Origin: Ginsengibacter hankyongi
GTDB lineage: Bacteria; Bacteroidota; Bacteroidia; Chitinophagales; Chitinophagaceae
NCBI RefSeq assembly: GCF_008710285.1
Contig: NZ_VYQF01000001.1
Location: 930,001 to 994,000, forward strand
Reading direction: 5' to 3'
Length of the DNA stretch: 64,000 nucleotides
Shown one piece after another: positions 1 to 8,131 of the stretch. The notes under the pieces are model-generated. The model searched no databases. It saw nothing but the letters and a program-made list of their open reading frames with translations, and was not told the DNA's origin. Every line of letters begins with the position of its first letter. Positions within the stretch are counted from its first letter, which is position 1. The position numbers and the translations under genes were made by a program.

Positions 1-1022
1 CATGCCTTGCTATAAAGGTTTCTTACCACGTCAAAAAAATCATACCTGGCAATTGATGAATATTTTGGATCATTAAAAATCATCAGGGGTAAATAAGGCC
101 TAAGGTCATAGCCTTTTATTTTTTTGAATTTTTGAAGGAAATCATCTGTCCAGAAAATATTGTTATTCCTGTCTGATGAATTGGCATATATCTCATCAAA
201 AAATACACCGGGAATGGTATTACCAAAATATTTTCCTAACCGCTTATAGTATTCATCGTGTGTAATATGAATAAAATCGGCCACCGAGGTCGAATCCATA
301 TAATTAATTTGTTCCTGCGGATCTTTGATCAACGTAAAAACAATGATCGCCCATTTGCCGGGAGGCACTTTCCAATCCTTTCCTAACAAAGGTGTTAAAT
401 CCTGCTGGCTGGAAAAATCATAGACACCGCGATCAGAAATTTTGCCTGCAAATATTGCCATTGGATCATAGGGAAAATTAAGTTGCATCGTTTGAGCTCC
501 CGGTACTTCGAAATCGCTATAGCGCATGATTTTTTTAATGTTCCTTTCCGGATTAGCTCTTATCGTTCTTCCGCCGGCACTGCCACTCGGCCATTTATCC
601 TCGTCATAGAGACCGGTAAAAAATCCTTTTTCATGTGCATGTTTTACAGTTGATGCTATTGCATTCCACCATCCATCCGAGAAATACGGCGTTGCACTTT
701 CATCGAGACCTTCCCTTGCATGCATGAAAGCCCCATAAACTCCTTTATCTATCATTTGGTCTGTCTGCCAATTAAGCTTCGCAGAATCCAGTGTATTATT
801 CAATGACCAAAAAGGAAACAGGCTATATTCCGGCGGCGGATTTTTAAAATGCGCAGCGAGTGTATCCACGATAGTGGTATCTCCGTTAGAAATATTTTTG
901 AGACTTGTTACCACCAATCTTTTTCCTGGAGAAAATGAGCTTGACAACAACCCAGCAAGTACAATCGCAGTAACAGTCATTAAAAAATAATGATAGGCAA
1001 TTCTATTTTTCTCGCGGTGCAT
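1..1022 (-). CDS. GH106-type alpha-L-rhamnosidase-like protein, partial
   Basis: The 3' part is cut off by the window edge; about 340 N-terminal residues are visible. The start is the ATG at 1020-1022, followed by a hydrophobic signal segment at about residues 9-28. The segment PPPEYSLFPFWSLNN, then a stretch ending GVYGAFMHAREGLD, then GLYDEDKWPSGSAGG, VFFDEIYAN and GYDLRPYLPLM follow the order seen in GH106 TIM-barrel enzymes, which remove alpha-L-rhamnose from rhamnogalacturonans. It is the last visible gene of a minus-strand run (sulfatase, GH28, PhoD, this gene) and starts 15 bp after the PhoD stop, so co-transcription is likely. The export signal and neighbours suggest a periplasmic debranching role. 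The family call comes from recalled motif order. The catalytic domain is incomplete here, so activity cannot be judged. Confidence 0.75.
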   Translation of the reverse strand, partial: MHREKNRIAYHYFLMTVTAIVLAGLLSSSFSPGKRLVVTSLKNISNGDTTIVDTLAAHFKNPPPEYSLFPFWSLNNTLDSAKLNWQTDQMIDKGVYGAFMHAREGLDESATPYFSDGWWNAIASTVKHAHEKGFFTGLYDEDKWPSGSAGGRTIRANPERNIKKIMRYSDFEVPGAQTMQLNFPYDPMAIFAGKISDRGVYDFSSQQDLTPLLGKDWKVPPGKWAIIVFTLIKDPQEQINYMDSTSVADFIHITHDEYYKRLGKYFGNTIPGVFFDEIYANSSDRNNNIFWTDDFLQKFKKIKGYDLRPYLPLMIFNDPKYSSIARYDFFDVVRNLYSKA

Positions 1023-1037
1023 TATTACAACTAAATT

Positions 1038-2552
1038 TTAAACAATAGGTTTATATTCAAACAATACTTTTCCATCTACACTTCTATGCGTAAAAACAAT
1101 TGAAGGACGATCTTGTGAATGAATAACATTTACCTCTAAATAACCACCTACTACATTCACATATAAGTGTTCAGGCTTTTTGTGGCCCTGGGTCCATCCT
1201 CCTGCATGTTCGTTACTAACGGGCCCGCACCCAAACTCTAAAAGGCCTGTTTCTACATCTTTGGAAGCATATTGCCAATGCCTGTCGCCATTCACCACGT
1301 ACATCTTTTGTTGCTCCACAAATTTGCGAAGCAATTCACCTTCATGATAAAAACCTTCGTTAGCATAATTATCATTCTTCTTTGGCCGGTCGGGCCCTAC
1401 AAGCGGCGTTGGGCTAATGAGTATTTTAAAAGTGGCATTGGAAGCCTGGACCGTTTGCTTAAACCATTCAATTTGCTCTTTGCCCCAAATGGTTTTACCG
1501 GGGCCATCAGGCAGGTTATTAGGACTTCTGAAATCACGGCCTTCTACCAGCCAAATTTGCAAATCCTTTCCCCATTGAAAAGTGCGATACGGTTTATCTC
1601 CCATAGGTACCTGCTCCAGGAACACCTGTTGTCCCTGTTGGAAAGTAAAATCTCCCATAAACTTTGTCTCCATTGTTGGCCAGCAATCGTTCATCCAGGT
1701 ATCATGATCGTCCTTCATAAAATAACTGCTTACATTTTTATGAAATTCAACTAAAGTAGGAAAGCTATAAACACGCTGCCAATGCCATCTTGCCAAATCA
1801 ATATTTTTTGCCTGCTGATCATAATACACAACGTCGCCGGTATGTACAAAAAAATCAGGTTGCTGCCGAAGCATAGCTTCATATATTTTAAACCCTTTTG
1901 CTGCATAATCCCGGTCGTGATATTCCTGGCAGGTAACTACCATAAATTTTATATCATCACTGTCATTTATTGCGGGTGCTGTTTTAAAACTTCCTTCAAC
2001 AATTGCAGAAATTTTTTTATCGCCCGTCATCCTTGATTGAACCTTTACTTCATATTTTTTTCCGGGTAAAAGATCTGACAGCACAAACTGGCGGGTAGCA
2101 TCGTGATCAACATTAACCGGTTGCCACGCGGATTCTTTCCATGCATTGCCGTTGCCGGCTGTCCATAATACACGCACCTCACCTGCTGTTCCAGGCACTG
2201 CTCCGGCAATGGTGTTTACATCAATACCACGAGGATATATTATTTTAGGTTCACGATTGGGCCTCGTTTCTTTACCCTCCTTATGTTCAAATTTTCCTGT
2301 TGTTGGATTTTTGTATAAAATTGTCGGCTGCGGCGCGTCATCAGTTACTCTTACCGGCGACTTCGTTAGCCGTGTCCAGATGATGGCCGCCGTTGAACTG
2401 ACTTCTCCAATTTTTATCCCCGTTGCCATAAAAGGCCCATTGCTATTTTTCAAAAAATCGAAAGGAGAGATTTTATTATTATTGTTTACGCCTATTGCTA
2501 TAGCTGCTGAACTTAGAGACAGGTCTCTGATAAATTTTCTTCTGTTTGACAT
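1038..2552 (-). CDS. PhoD-like Tat-exported metallophosphoesterase
   Basis: This 504-residue protein starts with a twin-arginine type signal (NRRKFIRD) and a hydrophobic stretch. An Ig-like PhoD N-terminal domain spans about residues 40-195. A metallophosphoesterase domain follows, with C208, HTGD ending at D240, KDDHDTW (D281-D284) and a late NGDRHWQY motif. PhoD enzymes are Tat-exported phosphodiesterases or phosphomonoesterases that use a metal cluster. The gene lies between GH28 and GH106 genes in one minus-strand run, with gaps of 46 and 15 bp. Its job is therefore probably to process a phosphorylated or esterified glycan or to recover phosphate during glycan use, and this role is inferred. 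A general alkaline phosphatase or phosphodiesterase function remains possible. The family call is firm; the substrate is unknown. Confidence 0.85.
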   Translation of the reverse strand: MSNRRKFIRDLSLSSAAIAIGVNNNNKISPFDFLKNSNGPFMATGIKIGEVSSTAAIIWTRLTKSPVRVTDDAPQPTILYKNPTTGKFEHKEGKETRPNREPKIIYPRGIDVNTIAGAVPGTAGEVRVLWTAGNGNAWKESAWQPVNVDHDATRQFVLSDLLPGKKYEVKVQSRMTGDKKISAIVEGSFKTAPAINDSDDIKFMVVTCQEYHDRDYAAKGFKIYEAMLRQQPDFFVHTGDVVYYDQQAKNIDLARWHWQRVYSFPTLVEFHKNVSSYFMKDDHDTWMNDCWPTMETKFMGDFTFQQGQQVFLEQVPMGDKPYRTFQWGKDLQIWLVEGRDFRSPNNLPDGPGKTIWGKEQIEWFKQTVQASNATFKILISPTPLVGPDRPKKNDNYANEGFYHEGELLRKFVEQQKMYVVNGDRHWQYASKDVETGLLEFGCGPVSNEHAGGWTQGHKKPEHLYVNVVGGYLEVNVIHSQDRPSIVFTHRSVDGKVLFEYKPIV

Positions 2553-2598
2553 TGTATTTTAATAACTGTTATGAATTGATTCAAGCGCTTTCAATTTT

Positions 2599-4140
2599 TT
2601 ATGGATGCAGTCTCTGCACAAGCTTATCATTAACCTGCAATTTTTCACCACTTACATTGTTTAAAATAAACTGCTTGCCCTGGTCATTTACTTTTACGCC
2701 GCAATTGGAAAGGCCTAATCCCTTCACATCGTCAAAAACATAAGCAGGGCGATAATCCTTTTTTCTTGCAACAACTGAAACGTTCTTTACAACCAACCCT
2801 TCCACATGGCGCACATAAAATGCCCAGGCAGGTAGCTCACCAAACATTGAAAATTCAGGATATTCCTTTGCCACTTCCGGCACATCTTTCAATCGATACA
2901 AAGGCAGGTAAGCCAGCCCGTCGTTTCCATTTCCAGGATAGCTGATCTCAATATTTTCCAACACAACATTTTCTATAGGATGACCGGGAAGCCCAACAAT
3001 TGAAGATGGAAACGGGTTATGAAAGAAAGCAAGAGCAGGACCACGCAAATCATAATTGGCATCGGGGCGGCCAAAAGGAACCTCAACCTTCATATTTTTT
3101 ATAAGAATATTTTTTAAAGTTCCAATAGGTCCATTAACATTCCTGTGTCCAAGCCTAATGAATACAGGATTGCCCGTATTTGTGGCGAATACACTATCTA
3201 CTAATACGTTTTCGAGTATGCCACCATCTACTGATTCGATTGCGATCGCAGACCGGAAAGTATCAAAAACCCTTATATTCTTAATAACAATATTCTTAAA
3301 ACCACCCGTGGACGCCGTACCAAACTTAACAGCACTGGCACTGGATCTTACGGTACAATTATCAACGTAAATATTATCGTTAAAGTGCCCGGCATGTTCA
3401 GACTTCAGGCAAATGCCATCATCTGCTGCATTTACAAAACAATGCGCGATTCTAACGTTAGAACAATCCACAACATCCATTCCGTCGTTGTTCCAATAAG
3501 CATCACTTTCCACGCGTATGTGATCAATCGTTAGATTTTTACACAGGTCATAGGTTTGTACCCATCCAGCCGCATTTTTTATTGTTATGCCCGAAACGGT
3601 TACGTTTTCGCAGCTTTCAAATTTGATATTCCCGGGCCTGCGGTCTGCCCTTTTCCTGCGAAGGTTATAATAAGCAGTATCCAATTTACCAACGTAAAAA
3701 AGGCTGTCAATGGTTAGCGCCAGTTTACGGCCTTGCCCGTCAATAGTACCGTGCCCGGTAATTGCAATATGATCGGCAGACCGGGCACCAATTAATGCAC
3801 CAATTGATTCACCTTCCTTCACACTACCTTTTATCAGCACTTCTTTCATAAACGGGTAGTCGTAAGGGTTAGTGCTACCAAGCAATACGGCATTGGGGTT
3901 TAAATGAAGATCGACACCTGGCTTTAATACAATAGTTCCTGTAACAAATTTCCCTTCGGGAATTATTACCTCTCCTCCCCCATCTCCATTCGCTTTATCA
4001 ATAGCAGCCTGTATCTTTTCTGTATTCAGCGTTCTGCCATCTGCGACTGCTCCAAAATTTTTTATGTTATATTTTTTTTGACTGTAAATATTTTGGTGAC
4101 AAAGAACACACGCGACTGTTATTAATAATATTGTCTTCAT
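2599..4140 (-). CDS. GH28 family glycoside hydrolase (polygalacturonase-like)
   Basis: This 513-residue secreted protein has a signal peptide (residues 1-20, ending YSQ) and a right-handed beta-helix. The KNFGAVADGRTLNTEKIQAAI start is typical of GH28/pectate-lyase-like helices. The NxD motif is present as N217-N218-D219 and the double Asp as D240-D241 in AADDGICLKS. The usual third motif, a Gly-His-Gly, is not seen: the matching stretch reads SAVKFGTASTGGF. GH28 enzymes hydrolyse galacturonosyl linkages in pectins, and variants without the His occur among Bacteroidota PUL proteins. The gene follows the sulfatase by 32 bp and precedes PhoD. It probably trims uronic-acid-containing oligosaccharides in the periplasm. 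Exo- versus endo-action cannot be told from the sequence. Confidence 0.85.
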   Translation of the reverse strand: MKTILLITVACVLCHQNIYSQKKYNIKNFGAVADGRTLNTEKIQAAIDKANGDGGGEVIIPEGKFVTGTIVLKPGVDLHLNPNAVLLGSTNPYDYPFMKEVLIKGSVKEGESIGALIGARSADHIAITGHGTIDGQGRKLALTIDSLFYVGKLDTAYYNLRRKRADRRPGNIKFESCENVTVSGITIKNAAGWVQTYDLCKNLTIDHIRVESDAYWNNDGMDVVDCSNVRIAHCFVNAADDGICLKSEHAGHFNDNIYVDNCTVRSSASAVKFGTASTGGFKNIVIKNIRVFDTFRSAIAIESVDGGILENVLVDSVFATNTGNPVFIRLGHRNVNGPIGTLKNILIKNMKVEVPFGRPDANYDLRGPALAFFHNPFPSSIVGLPGHPIENVVLENIEISYPGNGNDGLAYLPLYRLKDVPEVAKEYPEFSMFGELPAWAFYVRHVEGLVVKNVSVVARKKDYRPAYVFDDVKGLGLSNCGVKVNDQGKQFILNNVSGEKLQVNDKLVQRLHP

Positions 4141-4172
4141 TTTTTTATTTAAGTTGTTTTACAATGATTTTT

Positions 4173-5732
4173 TTAATGCTTCAATTTCTTAATGCTATCC
4201 ATCAGGTGACTTAATGAGTCAACCTTTCCGGGATCCTGCAGATACAGGTTGTTGGTTTCCGAAGGGTCCGTATTAATATTATATAATTGGCCTATGGCTT
4301 CTCCGGGCCCGGGTTGAGCGGTAACCGGACTACTGAAGCCTCCTGAACCTAAACCTTCAATAAGCTTCCATGAGCCATTGCGAACCGCATATAATCCATG
4401 AGAAGATTCGTTGATAATGGCCTTTTGCACAATAGAAGAATCGGCCTTCCCCGTTAAAACCGGCACCAGGCTATAGCTATCAAATGATGAATCGGCCATT
4501 TTATCTCCACCCGCGAGTTCTGCAGAGGTGGCCATTAAATTGGCAAGAGTAGCAATAAGATTACTTACACTGCCAGCCTTAACATGACCAGGCCATCTAA
4601 CTATAAAGGGTACACGATGTCCGCCCTCCCATGCGTCGGCTTTCATGCCCCTGAAAATATAAGCGGCATGGTGCTGATATTTCTGAATATATTGTGGCCG
4701 CCAGTACGGCCCATTATCACTTGTAAAAATTACAATCGTATTGGAAGCCGCGCCACTTTCTTTAATCGCCTGCAATACTTTTCCCACCATCGCATCCACT
4801 TCAGTTACGTAATCACCATAAGGGCCTGCCTTTGATTTGCCGATAAACTCTTTAGCCGGTAGCCATGGCGTATGGGGCGCCGGCATGGCGAAATAGAGAA
4901 AGAATGGTTTGCCGGATTTTGCCTTTTGTTTGATATAATTAACTGCGTGATCGGTACAATTAGGCAAAACGCTATTAAAATCAAAATGCGGCGACATTAA
5001 GCCCGGCCGCCAAAAAGCGCCCGTAGCATATTCAGGTGTTCCTTTCGGGTGAAGATTATTTCCATTCGTAGTGCTGGTAAGCGGTTCCGTAAGTGTGTCA
5101 TTCTGTAGGTAACAATACGGCTCCATGTCTAATGAAGCCGGCAAAATATAAGAATAATCAAATCCGTGTTCCCGGGGACCATCTGTAACAGGCAAACTAA
5201 AATCAATATTACCAGGATCAATATCCTTAACAATCCTTGCGTGATCCGGATCATTAACAGGAAGTTGCAGTACCGAATCATGACCCGGTTTAATTACCCA
5301 GTTCAGTCCAAGATGCCACTTCCCAACCACCGCGGTGCTATAATCATGATTTTTTAACAATGAAGCAACTGTTGGCTGGCCTGGCTCAATCAATGCTCTA
5401 CCATAACCTTGTAGTACACTTTGAGGCAGGCGGCTACGCCAGCAATAGTCCCCCGTTAGTATGCCATAACGCGAAGGGGTACACACAGATGAAGGCGCAT
5501 GCATATCAGTAAAGCGCATACCTTCCGCAGCGAATTCATCTATGTTCGGTGTATTAATTTTCGATCCAGGATTGTATATAGAAACATCGCCATAGCCAAG
5601 ATCGTCTGCTAATATGTAAACAATATTAGGCAGCCTTTCTTCTTTTGAAACAGTAGTTGAGTCCCTGTCTTTTTGATGGCAGCTATACGCGAAAATCAAA
5701 AGTACGCATAGGAGGTTTTTTCTTTTGATCAT
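4173..5732 (-). CDS. Family S1 (formylglycine) sulfatase, lipoprotein
   Basis: This 519-residue type I sulfatase has a lipobox (FAYSC, Cys18), so it is probably membrane-anchored facing the periplasm or cell surface. Metal ligands D43-D44 are in LADDLGYGD. The C-T-P-S-R signature starts at C84, the Cys that is oxidised to formylglycine by a maturase that must be encoded elsewhere. TSDNGP and the WPGHVKAGS region are typical of arylsulfatases. It is the first gene of a minus-strand run with GH28, PhoD and GH106. This implies that the target glycan, or a glycan co-degraded with it, carries sulfate esters. S1 sulfatase identity is firm; the S1 subfamily and sulfate position are not deduced. I found no LacI-type operator in the 443 bp upstream, unlike the other satellite units. 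Confidence 0.9.
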   Translation of the reverse strand: MIKRKNLLCVLLIFAYSCHQKDRDSTTVSKEERLPNIVYILADDLGYGDVSIYNPGSKINTPNIDEFAAEGMRFTDMHAPSSVCTPSRYGILTGDYCWRSRLPQSVLQGYGRALIEPGQPTVASLLKNHDYSTAVVGKWHLGLNWVIKPGHDSVLQLPVNDPDHARIVKDIDPGNIDFSLPVTDGPREHGFDYSYILPASLDMEPYCYLQNDTLTEPLTSTTNGNNLHPKGTPEYATGAFWRPGLMSPHFDFNSVLPNCTDHAVNYIKQKAKSGKPFFLYFAMPAPHTPWLPAKEFIGKSKAGPYGDYVTEVDAMVGKVLQAIKESGAASNTIVIFTSDNGPYWRPQYIQKYQHHAAYIFRGMKADAWEGGHRVPFIVRWPGHVKAGSVSNLIATLANLMATSAELAGGDKMADSSFDSYSLVPVLTGKADSSIVQKAIINESSHGLYAVRNGSWKLIEGLGSGGFSSPVTAQPGPGEAIGQLYNINTDPSETNNLYLQDPGKVDSLSHLMDSIKKLKH

Positions 5733-6175
5733 GATATTTCTTATAAAAGTGTTATAAACAAATAAGTTTTTAAATTGCTTTTAAGAATGTCGTCTTGCTC
5801 ATTTATCAATCTCTCCAATTTTAGATATTTTTTGAATAATGCTAATTGAATTTATACACAAGTCAACTTTACTTGACCTGATAAAATAGCGGTAAATACC
5901 AGTATATGTTTTAGCAAAGCCGTTAATGTTAATAACAAATAAAAATTGAGCCCCTGGGCGTTTCAACTGAATTTTAAATAAATATCAAGTATTTGTCTTC
6001 GATGCCTCTTGTAATAAGAAACATCCACGACGCAGTATGAATGTTTCTTTAGTTTCATTAATTCACATCAATGAATAAAATCCAACAATAATTAATAAAT
6101 AGAAACACTAACGCAAATCAGCCGTTACTGTTAGAGTTTTCTTGGGGCCAAACTTTAGCCATATATATGTAATAG
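5733..6175. other. Intergenic region upstream of the sulfatase unit
   Basis: This 443-bp AT-rich stretch has no credible ORF. It should hold the minus-strand promoter of the sulfatase-GH28-PhoD-GH106 run and the end of the upstream GH27 transcript. I see a 9-bp inverted repeat, AAGAAACAT (6016-6024) and ATGTTTCTT (6041-6049), which could form a stem-loop after GH27 although no T-run follows. A shorter dyad lies around 5862-5877 (GTCAA/TTGAC). No copy of the CGGAAACGTTT operator is present. Confidence 0.5.
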
Positions 6176-7756
6176 TTATTTTTTCAACGGAGTTATTTTA
6201 ACAAGCACTACACCATGCGGATCTACTTCTGCAGAAAATGAACCGTTTGCTTCACCTATATCTTTTTGTCGCCAAAGATCTCTTACCTTCCAGTTGTGGT
6301 AGATATCCAGTTGCCTCCAGTTAACTGTTACCTGAGTTTTTATTTCTCCCCGGTTAAATAATGCCACAGCAATAGAACCATCAGCCAGCACTTTTTTATA
6401 AACCACTTTATCACGGTCATTAACCACTCTTACTGCCTCTTTCACTAAAGGATCCTGGTCAATAGCAAGGACTTCATCATTAGTTAATAAGCTTAATGTA
6501 AAATCATCGAGGTCCGCGATATTGCAACCTATAAGTAAAGGCGCGGAAAGCATACACCATAAGCTGATGTGCGTGTACTGTTCACCGATAGTAAGCCGTG
6601 TTGGATGAAGCTGCGGGCCCCAGCCAACTTCACCAACCACCAGCATATCCGGATCATTGTAGTGACCCTGGCCGGCATAAGGCGCCCATTTATCCTGGTA
6701 GAACCCAATGGTGCTCATGCTTTTCCAGCTATCATTAATGTCACCGGTTGTTCGCCAGCTATTGGCTAACGCGGCATAATATTTTACAGAATCATAATCA
6801 GCACTATTAGAAAGACTAAAAAAAATATCCCTGTGCTGGCTGCGCAATGCTTTGCTCATTTCTGCCACATGTTTTATATCGATAGGATGCCAATCGTATT
6901 TAAGATAGTCAATTCCCCAATCGGCCCATTGTTTTACGTCATTACTTACAAATGAATAACGACCATGATGATGCATAGAAGATGCCATTTTCCTTCTTAG
7001 TGAATCTGGTCCGAAGCGATGGTATTCATCTTCATGACCTTCTTTTATCCAATCGTAAGTTCCATCAGCATTGTCGCCTGAGGAACCCATATAAAGCTGG
7101 TACGATGCGGCCCATGGCGTGGAATAAATGCCAAGTTTCAAGCCCATTCCGTGAATTTCACCAGATAACGCTTTCATATCGGGAAACTTGGCATTAGGTT
7201 GAATGGCATTGTATTTCCCACCGCGAACGCCCTGCCATCCATCATCAATATTTATATAACTCCAACCATGATTAATAAGTCCTTTTTCGATCATTGCTTT
7301 TGCAGAACTAAGTACCTTTTCCTGGCTTACAGCACCGCCCCAGCAATTCCAACTGTTCCATCCCATCGGTGGCGTTAAAGCCATTTTGTTTCCCACAATT
7401 ATTTTAAACTCTTTTTTCGCCACACCCTTTTTATTCTTCGCTTCAAGAGTTACTGTATATTCTCCTTTTTTATTAACTGCACCGGAAATCTTACCAGTTG
7501 CAGCATCAAGCTTTAAGCCCTGTGGTAATCCAATCGCACTAAATGAAAGTGGTCTTATTCCTGTTGCCGGAATTGTATAAAGAACTCTCGAACCCGGACG
7601 TACACCAAATACGGATGGTCCGTTGATACGGGGTGTTTCCAGAGGGAGAGGCGTAAGTATTGCATCCTTTAAGGAATCGGGTAAACTGGATTGAGCATTT
7701 GCATTAACTGTAAAAAATAATACAGCAATAAATAGTGTGAAGATTTTAATTTTCAT
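6176..7756 (-). CDS. GH27 alpha-galactosidase-type enzyme with N-terminal Ig-like domain
   Basis: This 526-residue secreted protein has a signal peptide ending NANAQ at about residue 22. A putative Ig-fold domain covers about residues 40-122, and a GH27 TIM barrel starts at MGWNSWNCWGG. The predicted nucleophile is D288 in YLKYDWHP and the acid/base is D339 in TTGDINDSW, matching the D170/D231 pair of human alpha-galactosidase A. A C-terminal beta-sandwich ends the protein. GH27 enzymes release alpha-D-galactose or, in some clades, beta-L-arabinopyranose with retention. It appears monocistronic, and a perfect 14-bp palindrome lies 140 bp upstream of its start. It is the simplest of three GH27 enzymes in the locus, since it lacks the NPCBM module of the other two. 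Confidence 0.9.
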   Translation of the reverse strand: MKIKIFTLFIAVLFFTVNANAQSSLPDSLKDAILTPLPLETPRINGPSVFGVRPGSRVLYTIPATGIRPLSFSAIGLPQGLKLDAATGKISGAVNKKGEYTVTLEAKNKKGVAKKEFKIIVGNKMALTPPMGWNSWNCWGGAVSQEKVLSSAKAMIEKGLINHGWSYINIDDGWQGVRGGKYNAIQPNAKFPDMKALSGEIHGMGLKLGIYSTPWAASYQLYMGSSGDNADGTYDWIKEGHEDEYHRFGPDSLRRKMASSMHHHGRYSFVSNDVKQWADWGIDYLKYDWHPIDIKHVAEMSKALRSQHRDIFFSLSNSADYDSVKYYAALANSWRTTGDINDSWKSMSTIGFYQDKWAPYAGQGHYNDPDMLVVGEVGWGPQLHPTRLTIGEQYTHISLWCMLSAPLLIGCNIADLDDFTLSLLTNDEVLAIDQDPLVKEAVRVVNDRDKVVYKKVLADGSIAVALFNRGEIKTQVTVNWRQLDIYHNWKVRDLWRQKDIGEANGSFSAEVDPHGVVLVKITPLKK

Positions 7757-7896
7757 TATAATACTTTATAAATTTCTATTACGATTCTATTCAAAAGTTA
7801 TTAATAATCATACTTAGCTTTTGATATTTATAACCAGGCGATTGTTTTTGCTTTTACAAAATATGAATTTTAAACTGTCACCATTATAATTTTCTA

Positions 7897-7910
7897 CGGA
7901 AACGTTTCCG
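7897..7910. promoter_or_regulatory. Perfect palindromic LacI-type operator between GH27 and GH78
   Basis: The sequence is CGGAAACGTTTCCG, identical to its own reverse complement, with the central CG typical of LacI-family operators. It lies between divergent genes GH27 (minus) and GH78 (plus). Rightward, TATTTTTA at 7943-7950 begins 32 bp after the site. Leftward, ATATTTTG (minus strand of 7857-7864) begins 32 bp away. Both resemble the Bacteroidota TAnnTTTG element, so one site may serve two promoters. The same motif recurs at five other places in this window. Confidence 0.75.
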
Positions 7911-8131
7911 AAATAAATTTATAGTTTCCTGGAAAGCATAAGTATTTTTAAAAAAGTTCCGGTTTATCTTTTAAAAAAAATGTAATAAATTTTTCCAGTT
8001 TTATAACCTGCTAAGTATTTCGGGTATGCTACACTGTGATGATATTCAAAAGTGGCGACTGAAACGTATGCCGGTCAATTAAAAATTTTTAAATAGAACA
8101 ACATTCTATTGCCTGCCAAATTACCACCAAA

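Noticed and set aside
2581-2593. TCAAGCGCTTTCA between PhoD and GH28, similar to a Firmicutes cre site
   Set aside because: It is a single imperfect copy inside a 46-bp intercistronic gap, does not match the local operator, and Bacteroidota lack the CcpA system that reads cre sites.
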